Positions 1 to 8,521 of a DNA stretch of 33,070 bases are shown here, in pieces. The stretch's first letter is position 1. Each line of letters begins with the position of its first letter. The notes beneath the pieces were generated by a model, which had not been told where the DNA came from, did no database searches, and saw only the letters and a list, made by a program, of their open reading frames with translations. This stretch comes from Gammaproteobacteria bacterium. Its GTDB lineage: Bacteria > Pseudomonadota > Gammaproteobacteria > JAKEHO01. The stretch covers positions 1 to 33,070 of the forward strand of contig JAPUIX010000129.1 of NCBI GenBank assembly GCA_027296625.1, given 5' to 3'. The position numbers and the translations under genes were made by a program.

Positions 1-1036
1 CGTCGGCACCGAGATCGAGGGTGCGAATAGTTACGGGGATCCCTTTCAAGGCGCCCAGCACGTCAGCATAGGTTCGGAAGTGCTCCTCTTCGTCCGGAGG
101 GCTTTCACGGTTCATATACAGAAATTCTGTGCGGTAAAGTCCCACGCCCGTGGCCCCGACTTTTCTCACGGCATCAAAGTCCTTAGGCAATTCCACGTTA
201 GCCTGCAACTCAACTGCTATCCCGTCACGGGTCACCGCAGGCGCCTTTTTGAGTTTGCTAAGCCCCGCGTAGTAACGTTTTTCTCTTTTTTGCCGCTTTC
301 GATAGTGCGTCTGGATTCGATCGTCCGGATCGACAAGCACAACTCCCTCGGTACCATCCAAAATAAGTAAGTCATCCTCACGAATATAACGGCTGGCCTG
401 ATGCAAGCCGACGATGGAGGGGATACCTAGGCTGCGGGCAAGGATGGCAGTATGCGACGTTGGCGCACCGTACTCTGTCGCAAATGCGACGATGCCATGA
501 TGCTGCATCAATACAGTATCCGCAGGCGCAAGGTCATCCGCCAAAACAATATAGCCATTCAGCCGACTGTCAGGCACCTCATGCCGCAACGGTGTCTGAT
601 TAAGCAGGATACGTTGAATGCGATGCACGACGTGATCCACGTCATCCTTGCGAGTACGCAGATAGGCGTCATCCATCTCATCAAAAACATTGACTAGCGC
701 ATCTCGCTGCAACTTGAGAGCCCATTCGGCATTGCAACCTAGCTCGTGGATTAAGCGCTTCGGCTCCTGCGTCAGTGCGGAGTCCTCCAGCATCAGTAAA
801 TGGGTGTCTATGAACGCAGCGATATCTCCCGCGGTGGTTGCGGGAATGTGTTCACGGATAGCACGCAGTTGTTGTCTGGCTAAAGCAACGGCGCTTTCAA
901 TGCGTCGCGCCTCGTCATCTAGATCTGCCTTATCAACTTGGTATTCCTTAATCTCCAATTGGTCGCGTTCGACGATGTGCACCTTACCTATGGCAATCCC
1001 CCGCGACACGCCCATGCCGTGCAAGGCGATACTCAT
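1..1036 (-). CDS. ptsI: PTS phosphoenolpyruvate-protein phosphotransferase, enzyme I (3' end outside window)
   Basis: Enzyme I takes phosphate from PEP onto a histidine and passes it to the HPr-like protein. About 345 codons are visible, from the ATG at 1036-1034 to the left edge, without a stop. The N-terminus MSIALHGMGVSRGIAIGK is typical of plain enzyme I, with no GAF domain, so this is not the PtsP form. The phosphorylated histidine lies in GAPTSHTAILARSLGIP, at about residue 195 (E. coli His189). The PEP-binding barrel begins near GVGLYRTEFLYMNR. The ATG overlaps the npr stop in an ATGA, implying translational coupling. No sugar permease (EIIBC) is in the window, so a regulatory rather than transport role is inferred. 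The C-terminal half cannot be checked. Confidence 0.95.
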   Translation of the reverse strand, partial: MSIALHGMGVSRGIAIGKVHIVERDQLEIKEYQVDKADLDDEARRIESAVALARQQLRAIREHIPATTAGDIAAFIDTHLLMLEDSALTQEPKRLIHELGCNAEWALKLQRDALVNVFDEMDDAYLRTRKDDVDHVVHRIQRILLNQTPLRHEVPDSRLNGYIVLADDLAPADTVLMQHHGIVAFATEYGAPTSHTAILARSLGIPSIVGLHQASRYIREDDLLILDGTEGVVLVDPDDRIQTHYRKRQKREKRYYAGLSKLKKAPAVTRDGIAVELQANVELPKDFDAVRKVGATGVGLYRTEFLYMNRESPPDEEEHFRTYADVLGALKGIPVTIRTLDLGAD

Positions 1037-1302
1037 TCTTCCCCCTCGAACTGGTTTTTCACCAGGCGTTCCAGCTTCGCTACCGCAAACTCTTCGTCAT
1101 TGCCAGACGCAATAATTTCAATATCTGTGCCTTTGCCGGCCGCCAACATCATCACGCCCATGATGCTCTTACCACTGACCTCGCGATCACCATGAACAAT
1201 ATTGATGTCACATTCGAAACTCGAAGCGAGTTTTACAAAACGCGCTGCCGATCGAGCATGTAGTCCAAGCTTATTCGTGATCGTTACCATCCTGCGCACC
1301 AT
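1033..1302 (-). CDS. npr: HPr-family phosphocarrier protein (NPr-like)
   Basis: This 89-residue phosphocarrier accepts phosphate from enzyme I and hands it to EIIA proteins. The catalytic histidine is His15 in KLGLHARSAARF. Ser46 sits in SGKSIMGVMML, the region HPr kinase phosphorylates in its targets, and hprK is encoded four genes upstream, so both phosphorylation sites look functional. The gene follows the EIIA-Man gene by 3 bp and overlaps ptsI by 4 bp. An AAGGAGG inside the end of the EIIA gene could serve as its ribosome binding site, though it lies 14 nt before the ATG at 1302. A second in-frame ATG is at 1290. The name npr reflects the rpoN context; ptsH would be equally defensible. 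Confidence 0.93.
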   Translation of the reverse strand: MVRRMVTITNKLGLHARSAARFVKLASSFECDINIVHGDREVSGKSIMGVMMLAAGKGTDIEIIASGNDEEFAVAKLERLVKNQFEGEE

Positions 1303-1305
1303 CGC

Positions 1306-1707
1306 TTATTTCATACCCTCCTTAAGCACGAGGAATACGCCGTCGCGACCTCCGCTAACGGCCTTTTCCGCCAGCTGATCGAGCTGGAGCTTTGGATAGT
1401 TTAATACACGGATCACCATCGGCAGATTCACCCCGGTTACAATGCGCACTCTGTCATCGTCGAGGAGCTGCTTCGCGATATTACTTGGCGTGGAACCATA
1501 CAAGTCCGTCAGCACTAAGACGCCATCCCCTTCGTCCAGTGAACCGACTAAATCCCTGCCCTTATTTAGTAGTACGTCAGGATCAGCATCGCGGGACGCC
1601 GGCAGTAATTCGACTTTTAACGGACACTGACCCAGCATATGGGACGCTGTTTCCAACAAGGCGCTCCCAACATCATCATGGCTGATAATTAGAAGGCCAA
1701 TACTCAT
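1306..1707 (-). CDS. PTS EIIA component, mannose (Man) family, stand-alone
   Basis: A 133-residue single-domain EIIA of the mannose/fructose type. The phosphorylatable histidine is His10 in IISHDDVGSALL, and TDLYGSTPSNIA is the conserved loop of the fold. It lies 3 bp after rapZ and 3 bp before npr, so it is almost certainly co-transcribed with them. No EIIB, EIIC or EIID partner is visible. In beta- and some gammaproteobacteria such orphan EIIA-Man proteins sit with HPr, enzyme I and HPr kinase and are thought to be regulatory phosphate acceptors; that role is inferred here from context. Confidence 0.9.
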   Translation of the reverse strand: MSIGLLIISHDDVGSALLETASHMLGQCPLKVELLPASRDADPDVLLNKGRDLVGSLDEGDGVLVLTDLYGSTPSNIAKQLLDDDRVRIVTGVNLPMVIRVLNYPKLQLDQLAEKAVSGGRDGVFLVLKEGMK

Positions 1708-1710
1708 AAT

Positions 1711-2583
1711 TTAGATATCTCGATGTCGCACTAATACATGCTGAAGCTGGTCCGAGAAAATGTCGGATAATCGTTCAACTAGGTAAACGGAGCGATGATT
1801 TCCTCCGGTACACCCGATAGCTACAGTCAAGTAGCTCCGATTGTCCGCCGCAAATTGTGGCACCCAATATTTTAGAAACGTGGTCAACTGATCCAACATA
1901 CTTCCAACTAAGGGTTGCTTTTCAAGAAATTCGATAACCTTCCTGTCTTTCCCAGAAAGGGGACGTAGATGTGTCTCCCAATAAGGATTCGGAAGGCAAC
2001 GAACATCGAAAACAAAATCCGCATCACGCGGAACCCCATGTTTGTAACCAAAGGACACCAGTTGAAGCGACAATGATGCCCTAGGACGACGAGCGATTCG
2101 ATCACGCACCAGATCTCGCAACTGATGCATGTGTGTCCGGCTCGTATCAATTCTTATATCAGCAGCCTCGGCTAGGGGTCCGAGCAATTTCCGTTCAAGC
2201 TGTATAGCATCGGCAAGGGACACCTTAGGTGAAGAAAGAGGGTGTCTGCGGCGGGTCTCGCTGAATCGTTCTATGAGAATATCGTCGCCTGCTTCTATAA
2301 AGACTAGCTCAGTCGCAAGGCCACTATCTCGAAGCTCTGCCATTGCTTGCGGCAACTGTTGCAGCGCTTCTTCAGTGTTGCGCGCATCGATTCCGACAGC
2401 GACGTGTTCATAAGCAGCTTTTGTGTTATTCGTGATTTCTGACGCAAACTGCGCCAGCAAGCCCAGGGGCAAATTATCGATGCAATAGTAAGAAAGATCT
2501 TCAAGCGCATTCAGTGCCACTGTCTTGCCAGCACCCGACAAGCCACTGATGATAACCATTCGCCTCTCGTTACGCTCTATCAC
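1711..2583 (-). CDS. rapZ: RapZ / YvcJ-family nucleotide-binding RNase adapter protein
   Basis: RapZ in E. coli delivers the small RNA GlmZ to RNase E and so controls glucosamine-6-phosphate synthase; relatives elsewhere are described only as GTP/ATP-binding proteins. The protein has 290 residues (family about 285). A P-loop GLSGAGKT is at residues 14-21. The C-terminal part has the conserved SFGYKHGVPRDAD, DVRCLPNPYW and GCTGGNHRSV segments. Translation probably starts at the GTG at 2583, which overlaps the hprK stop in a GTGA; an in-frame ATG at residue 9, just before the P-loop, is the alternative. The link between rapZ and PTS-Ntr genes is conserved in proteobacteria. Whether a GlmZ-like RNA exists here cannot be seen. 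Confidence 0.95.
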   Translation of the reverse strand: MIERNERRMVIISGLSGAGKTVALNALEDLSYYCIDNLPLGLLAQFASEITNNTKAAYEHVAVGIDARNTEEALQQLPQAMAELRDSGLATELVFIEAGDDILIERFSETRRRHPLSSPKVSLADAIQLERKLLGPLAEAADIRIDTSRTHMHQLRDLVRDRIARRPRASLSLQLVSFGYKHGVPRDADFVFDVRCLPNPYWETHLRPLSGKDRKVIEFLEKQPLVGSMLDQLTTFLKYWVPQFAADNRSYLTVAIGCTGGNHRSVYLVERLSDIFSDQLQHVLVRHRDI

Positions 2584-3596
2584 AGACCGCCTTTTTCAAT
2601 GAGTTCCCTTTGCCTTTCCGTGAAATCTTCAGAGGCGTTATAACCACTTATGCGCAACAGGTGGTTGCGTGCTGCACACTCAACCAGTACTGCAAGATTG
2701 CGGCCTGGCGCTACTGGCAACGTGATCTCCGAAATGTCTAGCTCGAGAACACGCCGCATACGATAACTACCTTCCAGCCGATCCAAATCTACCAAATGAT
2801 CTTCTTCCATATGTTCAAGACTAATAATTAGCCTCAAATACTTGTTGCTCTTAATAGCGCTGTCCCCGAAAAGCTCCCGCACATTGATGATACCGAGCCC
2901 GCGCACCTCTAAAAAATCAGCAAGCGCTTTTGGGCAGGTTCCGTTAATGATATCCGGAGCTATATGAGCGAATTGCGGCGCATCGTCCGCAATGAGGCGA
3001 TGACCTCTTGTAATCAATTCCAGTGCTAACTCGCTCTTGCCCACACCGCTTTCGCCAGTGATCAACACACCTATGGCCATCACCTCCATAAAAACACCAT
3101 GAAGGGTCAGGACTTCGGCCAGCAGGTTTGAGAGATAATACTGTAGGGAATCCATGAGCCTACTGCTCGAAAGTTTTGAAGCAAACAGAGGTGTATTAGT
3201 TTCGTTACATTTGCCACGCAGGTACTGCGGAACCTCCTGTCCGTCTGCGATAATGATGCACGCGGGTTCGTGATGAAACAGTTGTCTGAGCGCGTCCTGC
3301 CGGGAGATGTCTCGTAGTGCTTGTAGATACTTAAGTTCCTGCACACCAAAAATCTGTACCTGATTCGGATGGATCAGATTCAAATAACCAACGAGCGATT
3401 TGCTTGAGGTCACTTCCTCGGCGTCGAACCGGGCGCTATCAAGCGTGTTGATATCATCGTCGGCGATACTTAATCCTTTAGTCTGCACGCCTTCGGAAGT
3501 AATAGCCCGAGTACCACCCGACTGACCGGTAATCCACCGTAGTACCAGCTTTTCGGCATGAATCTCAAAAAGTTCCTTGATCGTAATATGCGTCAT
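2580..3596 (-). CDS. hprK: HPr kinase/phosphorylase
   Basis: HprK phosphorylates and dephosphorylates the regulatory serine of HPr. The 338 residues comprise an N-terminal domain with the family segment HPNQVQIFG (about 76-84) and a C-terminal catalytic domain. The latter has a P-loop GESGVGKS at 181-188, LIADDAPQF at 201-209, the signature EVRGLGIINVRELFG at 230-244 and ITLPVAPGRNLAVLVE near the end. The ATG overlaps the ptsN stop (ATGA) and the stop overlaps the rapZ GTG (GTGA), so ptsN-hprK-rapZ are tightly coupled. HprK is absent from enteric bacteria but occurs in Neisseria, Xanthomonas and other proteobacteria with the same neighbours. All key motifs appear intact; its target is presumably the npr product. 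Confidence 0.96.
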   Translation of the reverse strand: MTHITIKELFEIHAEKLVLRWITGQSGGTRAITSEGVQTKGLSIADDDINTLDSARFDAEEVTSSKSLVGYLNLIHPNQVQIFGVQELKYLQALRDISRQDALRQLFHHEPACIIIADGQEVPQYLRGKCNETNTPLFASKLSSSRLMDSLQYYLSNLLAEVLTLHGVFMEVMAIGVLITGESGVGKSELALELITRGHRLIADDAPQFAHIAPDIINGTCPKALADFLEVRGLGIINVRELFGDSAIKSNKYLRLIISLEHMEEDHLVDLDRLEGSYRMRRVLELDISEITLPVAPGRNLAVLVECAARNHLLRISGYNASEDFTERQRELIEKGGL

Positions 3597-4063
3597 AATG
3601 TCACTTCGCGTGGCGACCAGTTGGAAAGCAGCTCGTATAAGCCGTCAGCGGAAGTTTGCGCTCTTAGGCGGGTGCACAGGTCTTCATCACTGAACATCTC
3701 CGCCAGCATAGATAATATCTTGAGGTGCTCATCGATCGACTGTTCTGGGACAATGAGTGCAAACAGAAGGTCTACGGGTTTGTGATCTGTGGCGTCGAAA
3801 TCTATGCCGTTACGCACATGCACGAAAGCCCCAACAACACGTTGTCCATGTTTCACGCGACCGTGCGGGATGGCGACACCCCGTCCCAAACCAGTACTGC
3901 CGAGGCGTTCACGCGCCACCAAACAACCAAATATCTCCTCCTGTATGAGCGCCGAATCGTCCGCGGTAATCAGTTCTGCGAGTTTTTCTAACACACTCTT
4001 CTTACTGGTCAGATCCAGATTGGAAAGAATGCGCGCGGGCAAAACGATGTCCGAGATGCGCAT
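3593..4063 (-). CDS. ptsN: Nitrogen-regulatory PTS EIIA protein (EIIA-Ntr)
   Basis: PtsN is the output protein of the nitrogen phosphotransferase chain and in enterobacteria controls potassium transport and stress pathways. The phosphorylation site is the histidine in GVAIPHGRVKHG, His67 with the start chosen here. The reading frame opens seven codons earlier at 4084, but the ATG at 4063 gives an N-terminus (MRISDIVLPARI) like the Pseudomonas proteins and has CAGG six bases upstream, whereas the 4084 ATG has no ribosome binding site. The length is then 156 residues. The 4-bp overlap with hprK and the upstream hpf-rpoN are the classic sigma-54 neighbourhood. Confidence 0.94.
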   Translation of the reverse strand: MRISDIVLPARILSNLDLTSKKSVLEKLAELITADDSALIQEEIFGCLVARERLGSTGLGRGVAIPHGRVKHGQRVVGAFVHVRNGIDFDATDHKPVDLLFALIVPEQSIDEHLKILSMLAEMFSDEDLCTRLRAQTSADGLYELLSNWSPREVTL

Positions 4064-4110
4064 GGAACCTGCTGATGGAACCATGGAATTGGGGGCGGCC
4101 GTTTGCCTGT

Positions 4111-4440
4111 CTATTGATTAATCTCCTGGTTTTTCAAACCTCCATCGCTGCGATGGTGATCCGTAAGCTTTTCCTTATGTTTTTTGATCTGCCGATCTAA
4201 TTTGTCACACAGAACATCAATGGCAGCATACATGTCATCATGTTCGGCATCTGCGAATAAACGCGCGCCGCTCACCTGTACAGTCGCCTCCGCCCTTTGC
4301 CTCTCTTTTTCGACACCCAGGACAACGTGAATATTAATCATATGATCAAAATGCCTCTCAATTCGTTTCATTTTGTTTGATACGTAAGTACGTAAGGCAG
4401 AAGTAACATCAACATGATGACCACTAATATTGATTTGCAT
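4111..4440 (-). CDS. hpf: Ribosome hibernation promoting factor, short form
   Basis: HPF binds the 30S subunit in stationary phase and drives 100S dimer formation in the short-form class. The protein has 109 residues, with the S30AE domain over residues 1-95: MQINISGHHVDVTSALRTYV at the start and ATVQVSGARLFADAEHDDMY in the middle. The tail of about 14 polar residues (HHRSDGGLKNQEINQ) is slightly longer than E. coli HPF (95 aa), but no long-form C-terminal dimerisation domain is present. It lies 23 bp downstream of rpoN and 47 bp upstream of ptsN, as in most gammaproteobacteria. Confidence 0.95.
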   Translation of the reverse strand: MQINISGHHVDVTSALRTYVSNKMKRIERHFDHMINIHVVLGVEKERQRAEATVQVSGARLFADAEHDDMYAAIDVLCDKLDRQIKKHKEKLTDHHRSDGGLKNQEINQ

Positions 4441-4463
4441 AAGTAGCTCCTATTGTATGTTGG

Positions 4464-5912
4464 CTACGCGAGCCGCTTTCTTTCGCTTGACGGAGGAATG
4501 GCAATCGCTTCACGGTATTTTGCGACCGTCCGCCGGGCAACATTTATTCCTTTCTTTGACAATAGTGCCGCAATTTTGCTATCGCTCAGTGGCTTATTCT
4601 GGCTTTCATTTGCTATCAGTTTCTTAATTAATGCGCGAATAGCAGTTGAAGAACATTCACCCCCCATGTCGGTGCGAACGTGACTAGAAAAAAAGTACTT
4701 AAGCTCAAATATTCCTCGCGGTGTATGCATATATTTATTCGTTGTTATACGTGATATAGTGGATTCATGCATGCCGAGCGCCTCCGCGACATCATGTAAC
4801 ACCAAAGGTTGCATCGCCACATCACCATATTCAAGGAACGGTCGCTGCCGTTCCACGATACAAGTTGCCGCACGTAGCAGCGTCTCATTACGACTTTGCA
4901 GACTCTTAATTAACCAACGTGCTTCCTGCAGATGCGCCTTGAGCGAAGCATTATCTGAACTAGTATCGGCTCGCCGGATCATACCGGCATAGTTAGAATT
5001 GATGCGAATATGAGGCACCGCGTTCATATTGAGTTCCACCTTCCAATTACCTTCCTGCTTGTACACAAAGACATCCGGCACCGCGTACTGCACTGCGATC
5101 GCCTCCACCTGTCCTCCGGGCCGCGGGTTCATAGACTGGATCAATACAATCACTTCATGCAAGTCTTCGCGAGTCAGCTTCATACGTCGCAGAAGCTGCT
5201 TGTAGTCATGTGCTGCCAGTAGCCCAAGGTGACAGGATACAAGGGTCTTCGCTTCCTCTAACCACGGTGTGTCTGGAGGATATTGTGTTAACTGCAGCAG
5301 TAGGCATTCGCGTAGATCCCGCGCACCGATGCCTGCTGGATCGAGCGCCTGTATACGATGCAGGACAGCCTCGACCTCATCGAAGCCAACGTCCATACCA
5401 TTTCCAAGGGAAGCACAAACGTCTTCAAGACTACACGTGAGATATCCGTCATCGTTGAGGGAATCGATTATAGTCAGCGCAATCACTCTATCCGTTTCGC
5501 TGATAGGTGACATATCCAACTGCCATAGGAGATGATCTGCTAGTGTCTGTGCGGGTATCGCTTCATTCTGGAATTCTACGGTCTCGACATCGGCAGTTCG
5601 AGTGTAGGACACGCCACTGTCATAGATATCCTCCCAGGCACTGTCAACTGGGAGCTCCGCAGGTATCTCGTTAACGTTCAGACCATTCTCGCTCTCATCC
5701 ATAGCTGCCATTTCCTCGGAGCCCGTTGCCCCCTCCAGCAAAGTCGCTTCGCCTTCCCCCTCTTCCAACTCCAGCATCATATTCGACTCAAGTGCCTGTT
5801 GGACTTCCATCTGCAATTCAACGTTCGAGAGCTGCAGCAGGCGGATCGCCTGCTGCAACTGAGGCGTGATCGTGAGAGTTTGGCCGAGCCGGAGCTGAAG
5901 AGACTGCTTCAT
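4464..5912 (-). CDS. rpoN: RNA polymerase sigma-54 factor
   Basis: Sigma-54 directs RNA polymerase to -24/-12 promoters that need an enhancer-binding ATPase. The 482 residues show the glutamine/leucine-rich activator-interacting region I ([20 protein letters not shown]), an acidic region II around residues 48-110, the core-binding domain, the DNA-binding helix-turn-helix ([14 protein letters not shown]) and the diagnostic RpoN box [10 protein letters not shown] at about 459-468. The gene lies 43 bp downstream of lptB. I found no clear -24/-12 sigma-54 promoter in the window by eye, so no target is claimed here. Confidence 0.97.
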   Translation of the reverse strand: MKQSLQLRLGQTLTITPQLQQAIRLLQLSNVELQMEVQQALESNMMLELEEGEGEATLLEGATGSEEMAAMDESENGLNVNEIPAELPVDSAWEDIYDSGVSYTRTADVETVEFQNEAIPAQTLADHLLWQLDMSPISETDRVIALTIIDSLNDDGYLTCSLEDVCASLGNGMDVGFDEVEAVLHRIQALDPAGIGARDLRECLLLQLTQYPPDTPWLEEAKTLVSCHLGLLAAHDYKQLLRRMKLTREDLHEVIVLIQSMNPRPGGQVEAIAVQYAVPDVFVYKQEGNWKVELNMNAVPHIRINSNYAGMIRRADTSSDNASLKAHLQEARWLIKSLQSRNETLLRAATCIVERQRPFLEYGDVAMQPLVLHDVAEALGMHESTISRITTNKYMHTPRGIFELKYFFSSHVRTDMGGECSSTAIRALIKKLIANESQNKPLSDSKIAALLSKKGINVARRTVAKYREAIAIPPSSERKRLA

Positions 5913-5955
5913 TTTGATAATTCTAACGCAATTTTGCCTGCATAGCGGGCAGCGC

Positions 5956-6681
5956 TCAAAGCCTGAACTTATCGCCTAGATAGATTTCTCTGACCGCAGA
6001 ATTCGCCAAAATCTCGTCTGGTTTTCCTTCGGCCAATATACGCCCGTCATTCACAATATAGGCTCTATTGCAAATCCCAAGGGCATCCCGCACATTATGG
6101 TCCGTAATCAGCACACCAATGCCGATCCGGCACAGGTGCGTAATGATCCTTTGGATATCAATGATTGAAATAGGATCAATGCCAGTAAACGGCTCATCAA
6201 GAAGAAGAAAGCGTGGTTCTGATGCAAGCGCCCGCGCAATCTCGACCCGCCGGCGTTCCCCGCCAGAGAGACTCACCCCAAGATTGTCTCGTAAATGCGT
6301 TATATGAAATTCACGCATCAGATTTTCAAGCCTTCGTTCACGTTGCGCATCCGGCATATCGGGCCGTGTCTCAAGAATCGCGAGGATATTCTCTTGCACT
6401 GAAAGTTTTCGAAACACTGACGGTTCCTGTGGCAAATAGCCAAGGCCCTTGCGTGCCCGTACATCCATTGGCAGATGAGTTATATTGTCCTGATTTAAAT
6501 GAATAGACCCGTTATCGCAGGGGACGAACCCGACAATCATATGAAAACTCGTTGTCTTACCTGCACCGTTCGGGCCTAAAAGGCCTATCACCTCACCGCT
6601 GTACACGGTAAGACTGACATCCTTAACAACCATGCGCGTCTGATAGGATTTTGTGAGGTGGCGAACGGTGAGTACGCTCAT
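5956..6681 (-). CDS. lptB: LPS export ABC transporter ATP-binding protein
   Basis: LptB is the cytoplasmic ATPase that, with LptF and LptG (not in the window), extracts LPS from the inner membrane. The 241 residues contain Walker [10 protein letters not shown] at about 36-44, the ABC signature [15 protein letters not shown], Walker [14 protein letters not shown] and the switch histidine in LITDHNVRD. These match the LptB branch, including the short C-terminus ending in YLGDKFRL. It is preceded by lptA (84 bp gap) and followed by rpoN, the standard order. There is no obvious ribosome binding site before the ATG at 6681, but the N-terminus [14 protein letters not shown] is as expected. Confidence 0.97.
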   Translation of the reverse strand: MSVLTVRHLTKSYQTRMVVKDVSLTVYSGEVIGLLGPNGAGKTTSFHMIVGFVPCDNGSIHLNQDNITHLPMDVRARKGLGYLPQEPSVFRKLSVQENILAILETRPDMPDAQRERRLENLMREFHITHLRDNLGVSLSGGERRRVEIARALASEPRFLLLDEPFTGIDPISIIDIQRIITHLCRIGIGVLITDHNVRDALGICNRAYIVNDGRILAEGKPDEILANSAVREIYLGDKFRL

Positions 6682-6765
6682 CGCAGTCGAGAATCTTATT
6701 GCGGGCGTTTACTCAGAGAAGACAGTTTTAATAAAGAGTAGTACAGAAAAGTCAGCAAAAAAATG

Positions 6766-7320
6766 TCAGGCGCCTGGACATCTTGATTTGATTATTGGCA
6801 CCGCTTCTATCGTGGCCTCTTTCTTCGGCTGGATAACCATCTTGACACGCTCCTTACCCGACGCTGACTTTCTGGCTCTGACAACGCCGCCTTCAGTATC
6901 ATACTCGATGCGATTACCACTAAATCGATCTTTCCCCTGAAACACCGTCGCCTCCTCAATAAGGACTATTAATTTCTGTGGGGCATGATATTCCATTCGC
7001 AGCGCCTCAGCTTCGACATCTTTATCTCTATTATCCGGTCGCTGCCGGAAACAGGCAGGATTTCCCTCCATAAATACAGTCTTTAGCGTCTGATCGTCCG
7101 CGTAGTAAATGGTCATCGTATCACCATATAGTCGCATACTGCCTTGGGTGACAATTACATTTCCTCTGTAAATAATGACGCCTCGAATGTCATCAAGTTC
7201 TGCCGCGTCTGCCTCTATCTCGAGGGGCTGATCTGAATCGCTGGACAATGCCATGGCAGCACTACACACAACTACGCTAACCAAGCAAACAATTGAACCA
7301 ACAAGCTTACCTGAGAACAT
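6766..7320 (-). CDS. lptA: Periplasmic LPS transport protein LptA
   Basis: LptA forms the periplasmic bridge that carries LPS from LptBFGC to LptDE. The protein has 184 residues from the ATG at 7320; an upstream in-frame GTG at 7329 is less likely. A signal peptide (MFSGKLVGSIVCLVSVVVCS) ends near AMA-LSS. The OstA/LptA jellyroll shows EIEADAAELDD, YRGNVIVTQGSMRLYGD and GNRIEYDTEGGVV. The C-terminus is rich in lysine. The start lies inside the end of lptC (14 bp overlap), suggesting coupled translation. The conserved lptC-lptA-lptB order makes the call secure despite the usual low sequence identity of LptA proteins. Confidence 0.94.
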   Translation of the reverse strand: MFSGKLVGSIVCLVSVVVCSAAMALSSDSDQPLEIEADAAELDDIRGVIIYRGNVIVTQGSMRLYGDTMTIYYADDQTLKTVFMEGNPACFRQRPDNRDKDVEAEALRMEYHAPQKLIVLIEEATVFQGKDRFSGNRIEYDTEGGVVRARKSASGKERVKMVIQPKKEATIEAVPIIKSRCPGA

Positions 7321-7867
7321 GGTGACCACGAACCTGATTGAGTAATTCTAAACGGTTGTCTTCTAAATAGGCGCGCATTCCGATTGCTTTCATTACCGTG
7401 TTATTTGTTCGTAGCGTCGCCGCACGATCTGTTTCTAAGTATTCTAGGTCCGGTAGGATACGAACGTCACTGGTAATGATCTCCACATCACGCATACCTG
7501 TTTCGTTATTACGCCACATGCGGACTGCGCCCGATAGCTGAACCACCTCAAAATCACCCGTAACCCGACCAGAATCTGCCGTCACGTACCAGGGTGGTCG
7601 CCCTTCACGATAAACCTCCAAACTTGGACGGACCAGCTGGATACTGTCATCATGAGGGAAGTGCGCCATGTACTCTGCGCGAAGCTTATTCTTTGGCGCC
7701 CCATTCTCATCCATAGACAAGATCGTGAAATCTTCCACATAATAATCCAGATCCTGCCGCTCCTCAGGCCGTATAGGTCTCTCGCCGTCAGAAATATCCT
7801 TCAATACCCAGGCGCTAGCTACCGCAAATACCAGCAGCACTAGCGGCGTTCTCCACTGCTTCAACAT
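7307..7867 (-). CDS. lptC: LPS export system protein LptC
   Basis: LptC is a bitopic inner-membrane protein that passes LPS from LptBFG to LptA. From the ATG at 7867 it has 186 residues: a single membrane anchor at about 5-23 (WRTPLVLLVFAVASAWVL) and a periplasmic jellyroll domain with YYVEDFTILSMDENGAPKN and LETDRAATLRT. The frame is open from a TTG at 7888, but the ATG has TGAGG about 5 bases upstream and gives the normal short cytoplasmic tail. A gap of 110 bp separates it from kdsC; I see no clear promoter or terminator there. Confidence 0.93.
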   Translation of the reverse strand: MLKQWRTPLVLLVFAVASAWVLKDISDGERPIRPEERQDLDYYVEDFTILSMDENGAPKNKLRAEYMAHFPHDDSIQLVRPSLEVYREGRPPWYVTADSGRVTGDFEVVQLSGAVRMWRNNETGMRDVEIITSDVRILPDLEYLETDRAATLRTNNTVMKAIGMRAYLEDNRLELLNQVRGHHVLR

Positions 7868-7977
7868 GGGAACCTCATCACTCAGCAATCAAGGCTATCA
7901 AGAAAACCCCAAGTTTAAACAGAGTCCTTGCCGATCACTCCACAATCCAAACACAACAGCTTGGTGGCCTATTGCCG

Positions 7978-8511
7978 TCAGCTGGAAACCTGAAGATAAC
8001 GCTGCAGCTGACCTTCCAACGCCCCTTGCGCTTCCATGATCAATTCACATACCTCACGAGCCGCACCGCGTCCACCCACAGACGGCGTCTGCCAATCCGC
8101 ATGGTCAGCGACCAGAGAATGGCCATCGGCAACGGAAATCGCTAGTCCCACACGCGCCATGATCGGCAGGTCCACCACATCATCGCCAACATAAGCAACC
8201 TGATCTGCATTAACCCTCAGACGCTTCAGCAGTTTTTCGAATGCTTGCAATTTATCTGCTTGGCCTTGATAGATGTGTTCGATCCCGAGTGACGCCATCC
8301 GATCAACGACCACCTGGGACGAACGTCCCGAGATAACGGCAATCTGCACGCCGCTTGCTTGCAGCATCACCATGCCGTGCCCATCTCTCGTATAGAAGAC
8401 TTTATACTCCGCACCATTATCACCGAGGATTAGACTGCCATCCGTTAAGACGCCATCCACATCGAAGACAACGAGTTTAATTCGTGCGGCCTTTTCTTGA
8501 AGAGTCGGCAT
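7978..8511 (-). CDS. kdsC: 3-deoxy-D-manno-octulosonate-8-phosphate phosphatase
   Basis: KdsC removes phosphate from Kdo-8-P to give Kdo, the inner-core sugar of LPS. The 177-residue HAD-family (C0 type, no cap domain) protein has the nucleophile motif DVDGVLTDG with Asp17 and Asp19, then FYTRDGHGMVMLQASGVQIA, AVISGRSS, the lysine in GQADKLQAF and the final acid motif YVGDDVVDLPIM. Length and motifs match the tetrameric KdsC family (E. coli 188 aa). It follows kdsD by 10 bp, so the two Kdo steps are co-expressed. Confidence 0.96.
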   Translation of the reverse strand: MPTLQEKAARIKLVVFDVDGVLTDGSLILGDNGAEYKVFYTRDGHGMVMLQASGVQIAVISGRSSQVVVDRMASLGIEHIYQGQADKLQAFEKLLKRLRVNADQVAYVGDDVVDLPIMARVGLAISVADGHSLVADHADWQTPSVGGRGAAREVCELIMEAQGALEGQLQRYLQVSS

Positions 8512-8521
8512 GCCTAAAATT

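Noticed and set aside
690-1115. 141-codon plus-strand open frame
   Set aside because: It lies antisense to ptsI and npr, whose protein motifs are unmistakable; its translation shows no domain.
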